Part shown: positions 7,311 to 17,260 of the stretch, piece by piece | Layout of the letters: each line of letters starts with the position of its first letter | How positions within the stretch are numbered: the stretch's first letter is position 1 | DNA from: a virus | Strand: one strand, 5' to 3' | DNA: 20,961 nucleotides | IMG/VR virus record: IMGVR_UViG_3300017917_001870 | Span: 1-20,961 of that record | Translations under genes and position numbers: made by a program | The notes under the pieces: model-generated | Seen by the model: the letters and a program-made list of their open reading frames with translations, nothing else | What the model was told of the DNA's origin: nothing | The model's database searches: none

Positions 7311-8903
7311 ATGAAAAACAAAAAAGTAGTTATTATAGGTGGTGGTACTGCCGGCTGGATGACAGCCGCTTACCTATTAAAATACTACGGTAAAAACAAT
7401 CAGATTACATTGATTGAATCCCCAACTATACCAAGAATTGGTGTAGGTGAGTCTGTTACACCACATGTAGCAAAATTTTTTGATGAGATTGGTGTTCCTC
7501 AGGCACATTGGATGAAGCATACTGGTGCTGTGTACAAATATGCTAACAAATTCATTGGCTGGAAAACTGGACAAGGTGAAACAGAGTACTTTAGCTTTAA
7601 CTACACAGTACCTGCTGATAGTCTTTACAAAGATATATCGCCAGCTACAACAATCAATGATTTTTCCAATGATACCACACAGCCTAGAAGTACCGACTAT
7701 GCGTTAGATCTGTGTGAGCGAGGAGTTTTTTCTAGGTTTGATCAGTGTTTCAACCCACAGTATCATTACATGGAAAAAAATGTTTCGCCTTTTGAAAAAA
7801 ATCAAATGTTGCTGAATGGGCCTGGCAGTTATGCACAACATATAAATGCCGAACTTGCTGGAAATTACATAAAAGAGTTCATAGCAATACCCGGTGGAAT
7901 TACTCACATTGTGGCCACAGTAGTTGATGTAACACACGATGCAGATATAATCTCTTCTGTGACCTTAGACAATGGCGAAACAGTTGATGGAGATTTGTTT
8001 GTTGACTGTAGCGGGTTTTCCAGAGCGTTGATCAAGCACCTTGGGTGGGAAGAAAAAATTTACGAACACCATCCCATAAATCGAGCCTGGGTGTGCCAGA
8101 CTGACTATGTTGACCCTGAAAAAGAAATGGTCAACTACACACAAAGCATCGCTGAGCCCCATGGATGGAGATTTAAAATTGGACTATATCATCGCATGGG
8201 AAATGGGTATTGTTTTAGCAGTGATCATGTATCAGACGACGATGCTCTTGATTATTTTATCAAGCAGATCGGGCCACAGAGACGCCCTCCTAGGTTGATT
8301 AAATGGACACCATCAAGATTAAAAACCTTTGCCAGTGGTAATACAGTTGCAATCGGACTTACATGTGGATTTATTGAGCCGTTGGAGGCCAATGCTCTCT
8401 ATACTATAATCACAAGTATAAAACGCTTAACAGATGTTCTTTCAACCGGAGACTTCAATGACTGGTCTACGTATAACGAAAAGATGTCTTTTACCATAGA
8501 TGATATTGCAGATTTTATTCTAGTGCATTATACTTTAAGTAATAGAAGAGATACCAAATTTTGGCAGGACATGTCAGATCGTGGAATTTCTTTACAACAT
8601 CATAAATTAGTATGGGAAAAATACTACGAGATGAAAAATTCTATGCACGGAGCAATTACTGGTTACACAATGTTCCCCGATTATATGTGGGCACAACTGG
8701 CCAGGTCTTGGGATCTTCCAAGATCAGTTCCATTAACACTGGACAAAGATCTACAGCAGTTAGCTCAAATGCATTTTCAGTATGTTGAGAAAAAGCACGA
8801 ATTTATTTCACAAACAAGACAAAATAATTTTCAGTGGTTGAAGGAAAATATATTTGAAAATTTTTCACCATCGCAGTGGGAAGAAAAGTATATTAAAAGT
8901 TAG
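7311..8903 (+). CDS. Flavin-dependent tryptophan-halogenase-like enzyme
   Basis: These enzymes use FADH2 and oxygen to make hypohalous acid, which a conserved Lys steers to the substrate. The 530-residue length fits. The FAD-binding motif IGGGTAGW is at 9-16 and IPRIGVGES at 40-48. K76 in the YK of VYKYANKF aligns with catalytic Lys79 of RebH and PrnA, and the GFIEPLEA segment (353-360) keeps the conserved Glu residues. The usual WxWxIP motif is altered to WRFKIG (286-291). Substrate and halide cannot be told from sequence. A halogenase from a marine cyanophage, VirX1, is known from earlier work, so phage halogenases have precedent. The gene follows the uvsX stop directly and has no promoter of its own that I can see, so it is likely co-transcribed with uvsX. 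Confidence 0.9.
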   Translation: MKNKKVVIIGGGTAGWMTAAYLLKYYGKNNQITLIESPTIPRIGVGESVTPHVAKFFDEIGVPQAHWMKHTGAVYKYANKFIGWKTGQGETEYFSFNYTVPADSLYKDISPATTINDFSNDTTQPRSTDYALDLCERGVFSRFDQCFNPQYHYMEKNVSPFEKNQMLLNGPGSYAQHINAELAGNYIKEFIAIPGGITHIVATVVDVTHDADIISSVTLDNGETVDGDLFVDCSGFSRALIKHLGWEEKIYEHHPINRAWVCQTDYVDPEKEMVNYTQSIAEPHGWRFKIGLYHRMGNGYCFSSDHVSDDDALDYFIKQIGPQRRPPRLIKWTPSRLKTFASGNTVAIGLTCGFIEPLEANALYTIITSIKRLTDVLSTGDFNDWSTYNEKMSFTIDDIADFILVHYTLSNRRDTKFWQDMSDRGISLQHHKLVWEKYYEMKNSMHGAITGYTMFPDYMWAQLARSWDLPRSVPLTLDKDLQQLAQMHFQYVEKKHEFISQTRQNNFQWLKENIFENFSPSQWEEKYIKS

Positions 8904-8915
8904 GAGAAGGGTGCA

Positions 8916-9170
8916 ATGCCAATTACAGTAGCCAAAGAGCTTTGGAGTGAATTAAAACGTTATGTTAACACAGTGGATCGAGAAGAAGCCGCAGAAACTG
9001 TAGTCAGTGTGTTAATTGATAACGATATTGATCCAGAAGATATCAAAACTGAATTTAAAAGTGATGCAGACATCAAACGTGCATTAACTCATTACCTCAA
9101 AGATCAGGAAGAGGAAGAAGAAGACGATGACTACGAAGAAGATGATTACGACGAGGATGAAGATTACTAA
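8916..9170 (+). CDS. Small protein with a very acidic tail, 84 aa
   Basis: I do not recognise the family. Residues 1-65 form a probably helical domain with an internal acidic character (DREEAAETVV, DNDIDPEDIK, SDADIKRALTHYL). From residue 68 to the end nearly every residue is Asp, Glu or Tyr. Such a tail could mimic DNA or bind a basic protein, but nothing proves it. The start follows a good Shine-Dalgarno, AGGAGA at 8902-8907, which overlaps the halogenase stop codon. The stop shares one base with the uvsY start (TAATG), so it is probably translated together with uvsY and may serve recombination. Confidence 0.85.
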   Translation: MPITVAKELWSELKRYVNTVDREEAAETVVSVLIDNDIDPEDIKTEFKSDADIKRALTHYLKDQEEEEEDDDYEEDDYDEDEDY

Positions 9171-9622
9171 TGTGGTATAGTCGAGTTGTGGCTAATCTGG
9201 GATTGATCCCAGATTTCATCGCACATTATGAAGCCGAGCTTGAAAAAGCCAAAGCAGAAGTTCGTGTGGGCGGGTTGATTGAAAAAAACATCAAAGAGTT
9301 GCCGGGGATCACCGAGCATAGATTCAATCAGCTACAAGAAATCGAAGCCATATTAAATTTTCTCAACATACAGCTACGCAAAATACGCCGTAGACATTTT
9401 CAAAAATATCTTGAGGGATACGCTCGTGCATTGACTAGCCGAGATGCTGAAAAATATGTGGACGGTGAAGATGAGGTAATTGACTTTGAAACTATCATCA
9501 ACGAAGTGGCTCTTTTAAGAAATAAATGGTTGGGTATTATGAAAGGTCTGGATACCAAACAATGGCAAATGGGCCACATTGTCCGCTTGCGTACAGCAGG
9601 CATGGAAGATATCACAGTATAA
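9170..9622 (+). CDS. uvsY: Recombination mediator UvsY
   Basis: UvsY helps UvsX displace gp32 from single-stranded DNA. The 150-residue protein is close to T4 UvsY (137 residues) in length. It is helical and charged, and carries the segments I associate with aquatic T4-like UvsY: ALTSRDAEKYVDGED at 96-110, NEVALLRNKWLGIMKGL, and QWQMGHIVRLRTAGMED near the end. Its place in one block with gp32 and uvsX supports the call. It is coupled to the acidic-protein gene by a TAATG overlap. Similarity to T4 UvsY itself is weak by eye, so the assignment leans on the marine relatives and context. Confidence 0.85.
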   Translation: MWYSRVVANLGLIPDFIAHYEAELEKAKAEVRVGGLIEKNIKELPGITEHRFNQLQEIEAILNFLNIQLRKIRRRHFQKYLEGYARALTSRDAEKYVDGEDEVIDFETIINEVALLRNKWLGIMKGLDTKQWQMGHIVRLRTAGMEDITV

Positions 9623-9633
9623 ATTTTCAACCC

Positions 9634-11461
<1,828 letters not shown>

Positions 11462-11470
11462 AATATAAGT

Positions 11471-11478
11471 GTTAAATA
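11471..11478 (+). promoter_or_regulatory. Possible late-type promoter box in a divergent gap (GTTAAATA)
   Basis: The 42-base gap between two divergent starts (11461 and 11504) is A+T-rich. GTTAAATA keeps the TAAATA core of the late consensus and would start transcription near 11484, leaving room for the Shine-Dalgarno AAGGAA at 11494-11499. A weak sigma70-like pair, TTGGTC (11438-11443) and TAATAT (11461-11466) with 17 bases between, is also there. I found no clear signal for the leftward gene. Confidence 0.35.
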
Positions 11479-11503
11479 TCTCAATATAGTTATAAGGAAA
11501 ATC

Positions 11504-12331
11504 ATGAGCCGTAAATTCTCTGTGGTAACAACATTTCATCGTGCTGGATATGACAAATATGCCAAGCGTTTGATTCAAACGTTTTTACAAAATTGGCCCC
11601 AAGAAGTCGATCTTGTTGTGTATCCTGAAGATCACACCATAGAAGAAAGTGCACCAAATTTGATTGTGCGTGACTTACACGCTAGTTCACCCGAGCTCGT
11701 GGCGTTCAAACAGCGTTGGAGCAATGATCCTAGAGCAAGAGGAGAAGTTGCCATGGGCCCCGCAGATCGCAAAGGCAAACAACCGGGCATAGGTTTCCGT
11801 TGGGATGCCATACGATTTAGTCACAAGATATACGCTGTATGTCATGCCGCAAAGAACACCGATGCTGATGTGTTATTTTGGATGGATGCTGACATGGTAT
11901 GTCACACTCCTATCACATTAGATTTTATTGAAGGCCAAATTCCCCCACCAGTGGGCTTGGCATTTTTAGGTAGAGAAAAGAAGTTCACTGAATGTGGCCT
12001 GTATGCGATAAACTTGAAAGATCCTGTAACACAGGCTTGGTTACGTGAGTTCCAGTTAGCATATGATTCAGGTAGACTCATGACCATGGCTGAATGGAAT
12101 GACTGTTGGGTATTTGATGAAACTAGAAAAGAAGTACAAGCATTGAATCCAACGTGGCAACAACTAAATTGGTCAGCTGGACTGATCAAAGGTGAAGGGC
12201 ACCCGTTAATCAATACAGCGTGGGGTGCGTACTTGGATCATTTGAAAGGTCGTCGTAAAGACACTGGACGTAGTCACGCCAAAGATCTTATTGTTGACCG
12301 GAAGGAAAGTTACTGTTCCGCGGTGAGCTGA
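11504..12331 (+). CDS. GT-A glycosyltransferase, DAD motif (paralogue E)
   Basis: The 275-residue protein has a GT-A layout. A first beta strand FSVVTTFHRAGYDKYA leads to a nucleotide-binding region, and the metal-binding DxD motif is D128-A-D130 in VLFWMDADMV. The acceptor-side segment TECGLYAINLKDP follows. Its closest relative in the window is the convergent gene at 12310-13035, with which it shares the TTFxxxY start, the NWP/HWP turn, W-DADV and the G-(L/V)-(Y/F)-A-(I/V)-NLK block. The start at 11504 is supported by AAGGAA 5 bases upstream; an in-frame ATG at 11438 lacks one and would overlap the divergent gene. Donor and acceptor are unknown. Confidence 0.85.
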   Translation: MSRKFSVVTTFHRAGYDKYAKRLIQTFLQNWPQEVDLVVYPEDHTIEESAPNLIVRDLHASSPELVAFKQRWSNDPRARGEVAMGPADRKGKQPGIGFRWDAIRFSHKIYAVCHAAKNTDADVLFWMDADMVCHTPITLDFIEGQIPPPVGLAFLGREKKFTECGLYAINLKDPVTQAWLREFQLAYDSGRLMTMAEWNDCWVFDETRKEVQALNPTWQQLNWSAGLIKGEGHPLINTAWGAYLDHLKGRRKDTGRSHAKDLIVDRKESYCSAVS

Positions 12332-13035
12332 CTGTAAGTGTGTTTACTGTGTTTTGCTTTCCAGTGCATTAGGTATTTTCCCAACACAGTATGACGCATA
12401 GGAGTTTTGTAGGCTTTGGCCAATCCTTTGCACCAGTCAAGATATTCAGCAGGTACTTTCTTAACTGCGGCACCTAGAACATCGTTGTCATAGGCTCTAC
12501 GCAAATCAGCAAAATCTCTTTCACGATAACGTCTAGCATATTCTTCTCTAAAATCAGCAAATTGTGGATGCTTTAAGTTTACAGCAAACACTCCAGTCTC
12601 GGGTACTAGCCAACGTCCAGGATTGCCGTCCTTGTCCTCATAATACGTCACCCCCATGTAAGCTGAAAGATATTGCTTGGTCAGTTGCGATTGCCAAAAA
12701 TCTACTGGAACGGCAGCTTCGGACAGCACGTCGGCATCAATCCATACCAGCCAGTCGGCAGTGCTGTTATACATGGCATGGATAAAAGGATAGGCTTTTT
12801 TGCTAAACTTTTTTACACTGCTATGAAAATCTTCGTTTTGTAATGCCCAGTAACTGGATTCTAAATTAGAAAAATCAATTTGTTTTATTCTAGGATTGTC
12901 GGGCAAACTAAATTCTTCTACGTAACAGGTTAGACTCATGTGTTTTGGCCAGTGTTCTAAATATGTAGAAACACAGTCTTTGCCTATTAGATCAAAGTAC
13001 TTTTGATTAAAACTAGTAATAACTTCAATGTTCAT
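12310..13035 (-). CDS. GT-A glycosyltransferase, DAD motif (paralogue F)
   Basis: This 241-residue protein is a paralogue of the convergent neighbour at 11504-12331. The strand MNIEVITSFNQKYFD begins it, the DxD motif is D100-A-D102 in WLVWIDADVL, and ETGVFAVNLKHP lies on the acceptor side. It ends in a basic segment, HWKAKHSKHTY. Its last 22 bases overlap the end of paralogue E on the other strand, so the pair is tail to tail. It is the last gene of a six-gene leftward operon and overlaps the gene before it by four bases (ATGA). Confidence 0.85.
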   Translation of the reverse strand: MNIEVITSFNQKYFDLIGKDCVSTYLEHWPKHMSLTCYVEEFSLPDNPRIKQIDFSNLESSYWALQNEDFHSSVKKFSKKAYPFIHAMYNSTADWLVWIDADVLSEAAVPVDFWQSQLTKQYLSAYMGVTYYEDKDGNPGRWLVPETGVFAVNLKHPQFADFREEYARRYRERDFADLRRAYDNDVLGAAVKKVPAEYLDWCKGLAKAYKTPMRHTVLGKYLMHWKAKHSKHTYSQLTAEQ

Positions 13036-13988
13036 CTTTTAGCCCATTTCTTCATGTGGTTCCAACAAGCACCGTTGGCGATTTCTTCATGGCACCAGTG
13101 AAACTGCGCCAAGCGTTCTACCCAACGCTGACGATCGGGCATGCTAGGATTCTCGATATCCGCTAACACAGTGTTGGCAACATCGGTACACTGACTGCGC
13201 ACAGGGTCAGTCACAAACACTGGTACACCTTCGATAACAGCGCCTACTGCGGGGCTGGAGTTGTGGTTAACCACTGCCCAACAATTATGTAAATCACTTA
13301 CTAAATCAACCTGTGGTTGACTCAATGAAATCCCCCCAAATTTGTTTATTTGGCACAAACGCATGATTCGTTCGCAATCACTGCCAGCACCTTTATCGCC
13401 GGGGTGCGACCTTATGCGAATTGGTCTGTTGGTGTACCTACGCAAATCACGAATGGTATTTACAGCCCACTCCACTGTAGTAACACCGGCCATACTCCAG
13501 CCACCGTTGCGCTGTAAACACAACAATATGTGATCTCCTTGCACACGCCAAGGCTGTAATTCTAATCCAATGTCTGCTTTAATTTGTTGCCAACGTTGTG
13601 GATCTGGATCCTGGTCACAGTATTCACCTGTATTGGGAAACACACCATCGTAGCTGTAACGCTGATATGTTTTGGGATTGGCTGTGTTTTTGTACAAAAA
13701 CAAATTGCTGTCAGCAATGATAGTTCTACCACCGTTGGCGTTTTGATTATCTACGATCTGTTTTCTAAATGTTAGATGTGGTGCTGTTTTACCGTGTTCG
13801 TGTACCCAGCCCAGCATAAATGCTACTTCACTGGGTTGATAATTTATAGTATTTTCTACAATACCAACGTCCCCAGCGGCACAGACACCTTGCGCAAATC
13901 CAGTAAGTGTCAGGAACTTATGGTCAGTGCTGTGAGGTCTTGACAGCAGTTTGCTGGGCAAAGTGGCTATGTAGCTAACAACTTTCAT
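13032..13988 (-). CDS. GT-B-like glycosyltransferase paralogue B
   Basis: Second of the four KpsC/KpsS-like paralogues, 318 residues. It has GDHILLCLQR at 151-160, RPIRIRSHP with HP at 195-196, and the block VVNHNSSPAVGAVIEGVPVF near 240. It closes with ADIENPSMPDRQRWVERLAQ and CHEEIANG. In GT-B capsule enzymes the HP and the Ser-rich G-x-P block lie at the nucleotide-sugar site; that role here is inferred. The ATG shares one base with the stop of paralogue C (TAATG), and its own stop overlaps the start of paralogue F. It has a longer N-terminal region than the others. Confidence 0.78.
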   Translation of the reverse strand: MKVVSYIATLPSKLLSRPHSTDHKFLTLTGFAQGVCAAGDVGIVENTINYQPSEVAFMLGWVHEHGKTAPHLTFRKQIVDNQNANGGRTIIADSNLFLYKNTANPKTYQRYSYDGVFPNTGEYCDQDPDPQRWQQIKADIGLELQPWRVQGDHILLCLQRNGGWSMAGVTTVEWAVNTIRDLRRYTNRPIRIRSHPGDKGAGSDCERIMRLCQINKFGGISLSQPQVDLVSDLHNCWAVVNHNSSPAVGAVIEGVPVFVTDPVRSQCTDVANTVLADIENPSMPDRQRWVERLAQFHWCHEEIANGACWNHMKKWAKR

Positions 13989-15022
13989 TATTTCTTTTTA
14001 CCACCCTTGGATATTTTTTCAATGATTGTGTTGATTGGGGGCAGTAATCGTTCCCAAGCCACGCCAGACTGCATTTCTTCTACACTGTATTGACATTGTG
14101 CCAAGTGACGTAACCATGTGTTTACAACATTGGAATCAGCTAGAGTTAACCGTTCAATTTCTTCAAGATAGTGGCTGCTAAAGGGCCAAGCAAAGTTTCC
14201 GTTGTCGCAGGCCACTGTGGGAATACCAGATAACACACTGTCAATGGCTAGTCCACTGGTGTACGTTACTGTACAATATGCACTGCGCAAATCCTCTTTC
14301 CATGGGATCATAGCACCGTCGCTGAACTTGATACCTGTGATATTGTTCATTAAAACTTGTCTGGCTAAACTTTCGTGATCAGCCATGGCACGTCCTGATG
14401 ACAGTGGATGATTTCTCACCACAATGGGTCGTTGACTGTGTTTACGAATTTCTTGTATGGCACTGAATGCCCAGTCATTGATATCTATTCCACGGAGACT
14501 GGCATCTCCAGGTAACTGTAATGCCAACAGTATATGTCCATTGGGATTGTTACGCCAGCCTTGCCACTCGCCAATGCCCAAATTGCTAAGACGATGTTGC
14601 CCAACTCCTTCGTCATACTCGGGCCATGTGGCGCTTTGGCATAAGAACCCATTTACGCCCATTCGCCACTGTGAATTTGGTGCATCGGTTACACGATTCA
14701 GCAACGGGGTTTCGATACAAACAAAACATCTACTGCTACCGGCCACACTGCTTCTGGTCATGTGATGATTTTTTTCTCTGGCTTTCCAACTACCAAAGAA
14801 CACAGCTACATCACATTCTGTATATCCTTCTGCATATTCATAATCCAAGGCATGCGTAAGCCCAATGTCAAGATCTGCCCAACGTCCAATGCGCACCATA
14901 TCTGTTTGCGGTGGCTGGCCATTTTGCTGAGTTACCCAGTTTTGTATCCCTTGACCAAACTTCATCAAGATATCTCGCTCTTGATAGTTACTGGCCGAAC
15001 CCATGAAAATTTTAATTAGCAT
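13988..15022 (-). CDS. GT-B-like glycosyltransferase paralogue C
   Basis: Third paralogue, 344 residues and the longest. The first strand MLIKIFMGSASNYQERD leads to KFGQGI, and the region CDVAVFFGSWKAREKNHH at 70-87 follows. It keeps NGHILLALQ at 161-169, RPIVVRNHP with HP at 205-206, and TYTSGLAIDSVLSGIP at about 253-268. The tail is basic (KISKGGKKK). It overlaps the end of paralogue D by 11 bases. The target is unknown; the shared motifs make a sugar transferase with a nucleotide-sugar or phospho-sugar donor the best guess. Confidence 0.78.
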   Translation of the reverse strand: MLIKIFMGSASNYQERDILMKFGQGIQNWVTQQNGQPPQTDMVRIGRWADLDIGLTHALDYEYAEGYTECDVAVFFGSWKAREKNHHMTRSSVAGSSRCFVCIETPLLNRVTDAPNSQWRMGVNGFLCQSATWPEYDEGVGQHRLSNLGIGEWQGWRNNPNGHILLALQLPGDASLRGIDINDWAFSAIQEIRKHSQRPIVVRNHPLSSGRAMADHESLARQVLMNNITGIKFSDGAMIPWKEDLRSAYCTVTYTSGLAIDSVLSGIPTVACDNGNFAWPFSSHYLEEIERLTLADSNVVNTWLRHLAQCQYSVEEMQSGVAWERLLPPINTIIEKISKGGKKK

Positions 15023-15818
15023 TTAATATCCTGTAAGCTGTTCCATCTTTTAATTCATTGACATGAAATTGTCCATAGGCAAGATGACATGCCCATGCAT
15101 GTATTTTATCATCTCCAGCCCAGTACGGAGAATCTATTTGACTGAGATCCTGTGATGCAACTGGGCTGGCTGCATTGGCAGGTGCCAGTGTAAAAGCTGG
15201 CACACCATGCATTACACTCTCTACAGCGGCCACACTGTTAAAAGTAACCAATGCATGCACATCATCAGCCAGCACTTTTGCCAAGGGATCACTGTGTGTT
15301 CGATCAATGCGCTTGGGTGCTCGTTGACGCACTACTATAGGGCGATCAGTGTATTGTTTGATTTTTGCCACAGTTTCCTCTACCCAGGTGTCATATTTTA
15401 CATTGTAAAACTTACATGGTTTTTCGTCGGGTGCGGCAACAACAATTTTGCTACCATGACGTCTTGGGTGTAACGTGATGTTTAATTTGTTCCAACGATC
15501 ACTGGGACGTGGTACAATGTCACCGTGCTGTAAATTGTTCTTTACAATCCTATGCCACAGTTTCCATCCATTGGGGTTTTGTGGATTGGGTTGATTACCA
15601 AAGTATCCTGAATCAACATAGTAGAAGTCTCGTTGATTGGCCCAGCACTGTTTCATTATTTTGTGTTTGAGTATGCCACGCAACACTATGGGATTGGTAC
15701 TACTGTCGTAATTAAAATCATCTGTGTTGGTCACTGGCGCACCAACACCGCGGGCAAACATGTTTACGTATTCGTCGTTGCCATTCTTACTAAGAAAAAT
15801 CCAATTACTTGATGTCAC
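15012..15818 (-). CDS. GT-B-like paralogue D with altered HP motif
   Basis: Fourth paralogue, 268 residues. It aligns with the others through SKIVVAAPD, RPIVVRQRAPKR, ALVTFNSVAAVESVMHGVPAF and a closing CHLAYGQFHVNELKDG region. Unlike A, B and C it lacks His-Pro after RPIVVR (QRAP at about 165-168), so its activity may differ or be lost. I choose the GTG at 15818: it puts 20 residues before FARGV, as in paralogue C, and overlaps the previous gene by only 14 bases. An ATG at 15890 would overlap by 86 bases and add residues without counterparts; an ATG at 15764 would cut off the first strand. No Shine-Dalgarno supports any of them. Confidence 0.7.
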   Translation of the reverse strand: MTSSNWIFLSKNGNDEYVNMFARGVGAPVTNTDDFNYDSSTNPIVLRGILKHKIMKQCWANQRDFYYVDSGYFGNQPNPQNPNGWKLWHRIVKNNLQHGDIVPRPSDRWNKLNITLHPRRHGSKIVVAAPDEKPCKFYNVKYDTWVEETVAKIKQYTDRPIVVRQRAPKRIDRTHSDPLAKVLADDVHALVTFNSVAAVESVMHGVPAFTLAPANAASPVASQDLSQIDSPYWAGDDKIHAWACHLAYGQFHVNELKDGTAYRILNAN

Positions 15819-16491
15819 GTTGTTGACAGTATTCGGTATAGATACGTTCCCTGTGCCACTCGTCGCCCATGGGAGTTGTTGCAAATTCATGGAAGCTGGG
15901 AGTACCTAGTGTGTAATGCAACAGCTTGGCATCAGGATTTGGGCCATACTCGTCTGGCAGCCAGTTCCACTCAGGCGGCAATTCGCCAATACGATCATCT
16001 GTGGTCCACTCAAATCTGTGCAAGTGAGCGCCAGTGGATTTTTGAATGTATTCGGGTGTGAGTTTTTTGGTTGGATAATTGTTACAGTTAAAGATCATTA
16101 CACTGCTCCAATTCTTACGAGGATAGTCTTCGTTTTTGCTGCCAAGGTACTTTTCTGTCATTTTGGTTTTATAGTCGTGTTTGACTACCATGACATCTTT
16201 ACCACCTTCGCGCAATGCCCATAACTCAGCAATGTCGCCGCGTACAATCATATCACCGTCCATGAATATAGCATCACCTTGATAGCTCATCAAGTGCGGC
16301 ACTAAAAATCTTGAATAGATAAACTGGTTACTACCGTCGGTGTGGGTTTCAGTATAGTCTTTAAAGTTGTTTAATGCCAAGGGAATGATAGCTACAGGAA
16401 CACTAGAGTTTCTAATGATACTGTTAGCACAAACATGATATGCAATGGCTTCTCTTGGATCGTACCCGATAAAAATTGGAATAGGTGTCAT
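15805..16491 (-). CDS. GT8-like glycosyltransferase
   Basis: A 228-residue GT-A enzyme that resembles the GT8 family (retaining hexosyltransferases). PIFIGYDPREAIAYHV at the start matches the usual first strand and activator turn, D78-G-D80 in IFMDGDMIV is the metal-binding DxD, and NWSSVMIFNC and LLHYTLGTPSF with its His fit later GT8 blocks. It overlaps the gene before it by four bases and the one after by about 14, so it is translated as part of the leftward operon. The sugar is unknown. Confidence 0.85.
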   Translation of the reverse strand: MTPIPIFIGYDPREAIAYHVCANSIIRNSSVPVAIIPLALNNFKDYTETHTDGSNQFIYSRFLVPHLMSYQGDAIFMDGDMIVRGDIAELWALREGGKDVMVVKHDYKTKMTEKYLGSKNEDYPRKNWSSVMIFNCNNYPTKKLTPEYIQKSTGAHLHRFEWTTDDRIGELPPEWNWLPDEYGPNPDAKLLHYTLGTPSFHEFATTPMGDEWHRERIYTEYCQQRDIK

Positions 16492-17255
16492 TGTCGTCTT
16501 TCTATATCTTCTTCAATACAACGTTCGCCATATTGAATTTCTACCACACGCAATTCTTCTGTGCCTTCGTTGCACAGTTGGTGCCACTCATTGTTGTTGA
16601 TGTGGATATGCTTGAATTTTTCAAATACACCCAATAGTTCCGCATCGGTTTTTTGATTGATAGTATAAACAGTAGCAGTACCTTGTGCCACAAACCAGTG
16701 TTCGGCACGATCTCGATGACGTTGCATACTAAGACTTTGTCCCGGGGCAACTGTGAGTTCTTTGACCTTGACTTCAGATGCCTGCTCGTGCAACACTCGA
16801 TAATAACCCCATGGTCGAACAGTTTTGGGAGCCTTCCATTCTGCCAAAATCCACGATGAAGAATTGGCTTTGTTAAAACCACCTACCCCAAACACAAATT
16901 TAACATTGGGGTCTTCCACATCCATTTCGGGAATGTTTTTGTCAGTGCGATCACCGCCATTGGCAAAAATTAACTCTGCTGTGGGATAATGTGCTCGTAC
17001 TTGTCGGATGAATTGTTTTGCAGATCCATCTTCATCATCAAATGTATAGACTTCGTCCACCATTGATAGATTATTTACAACGCATAATCTCTCATTCCAC
17101 GGCATAAACGCACGACCTTTTTTACGTTCAAGCCATTCGTCAGAATTCAATCCAACGATTAACATGTCGCCCATGGCTCTTGCCGCTTTGAAGTATGCTA
17201 TGTGACCGGAGTGAATCGGGTCAAACCCGCCTGTAACTAATACGATTTTTTTCAT
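16488..17255 (-). CDS. Fusion: HxGH nucleotidyltransferase plus mannose-6-phosphate-isomerase-type cupin
   Basis: The first 140 residues form a cytidylyltransferase-like domain. GGFDPIHSGH at 9-18 holds the HxGH motif (H15, H18), as in the nucleotidyl domain of HldE/RfaE, which joins a sugar phosphate to a nucleotide. From about residue 145 the chain is a cupin like the C-terminal domain of type II phosphomannose isomerases: RPWGYYRVL, VKVKELTVAPGQSLSMQRH, R-x-EHWFV, NEWHQL and LRVVEIQYGE. Q178, H180, E185 and H225 fit the metal ligands. In ManC the cupin is joined to a GT-A-type guanylyltransferase, so this pairing is unusual. It is the first gene of the leftward operon, starts with ATG five bases after a perfect TATAAATA box, and has no Shine-Dalgarno. 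Confidence 0.85.
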   Translation of the reverse strand: MKKIVLVTGGFDPIHSGHIAYFKAARAMGDMLIVGLNSDEWLERKKGRAFMPWNERLCVVNNLSMVDEVYTFDDEDGSAKQFIRQVRAHYPTAELIFANGGDRTDKNIPEMDVEDPNVKFVFGVGGFNKANSSSWILAEWKAPKTVRPWGYYRVLHEQASEVKVKELTVAPGQSLSMQRHRDRAEHWFVAQGTATVYTINQKTDAELLGVFEKFKHIHINNNEWHQLCNEGTEELRVVEIQYGERCIEEDIERRQ

Positions 17256-17260
17256 GCTAA

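Noticed and set aside
11462-11578. N-terminal extension of the leftward gene A from 11578
   Set aside because: The extra 39 residues run antisense across the start of the divergent glycosyltransferase gene and do not align with the paralogues.
14457-15019. Rightward reading frames opposite paralogue C
   Set aside because: They are antisense shadows of the leftward operon and resemble no protein family.
15819-15890. N-terminal extension of paralogue D from an ATG at 15890
   Set aside because: It would overlap the GT8-like gene by 86 bases and its extra residues have no match in the other paralogues.
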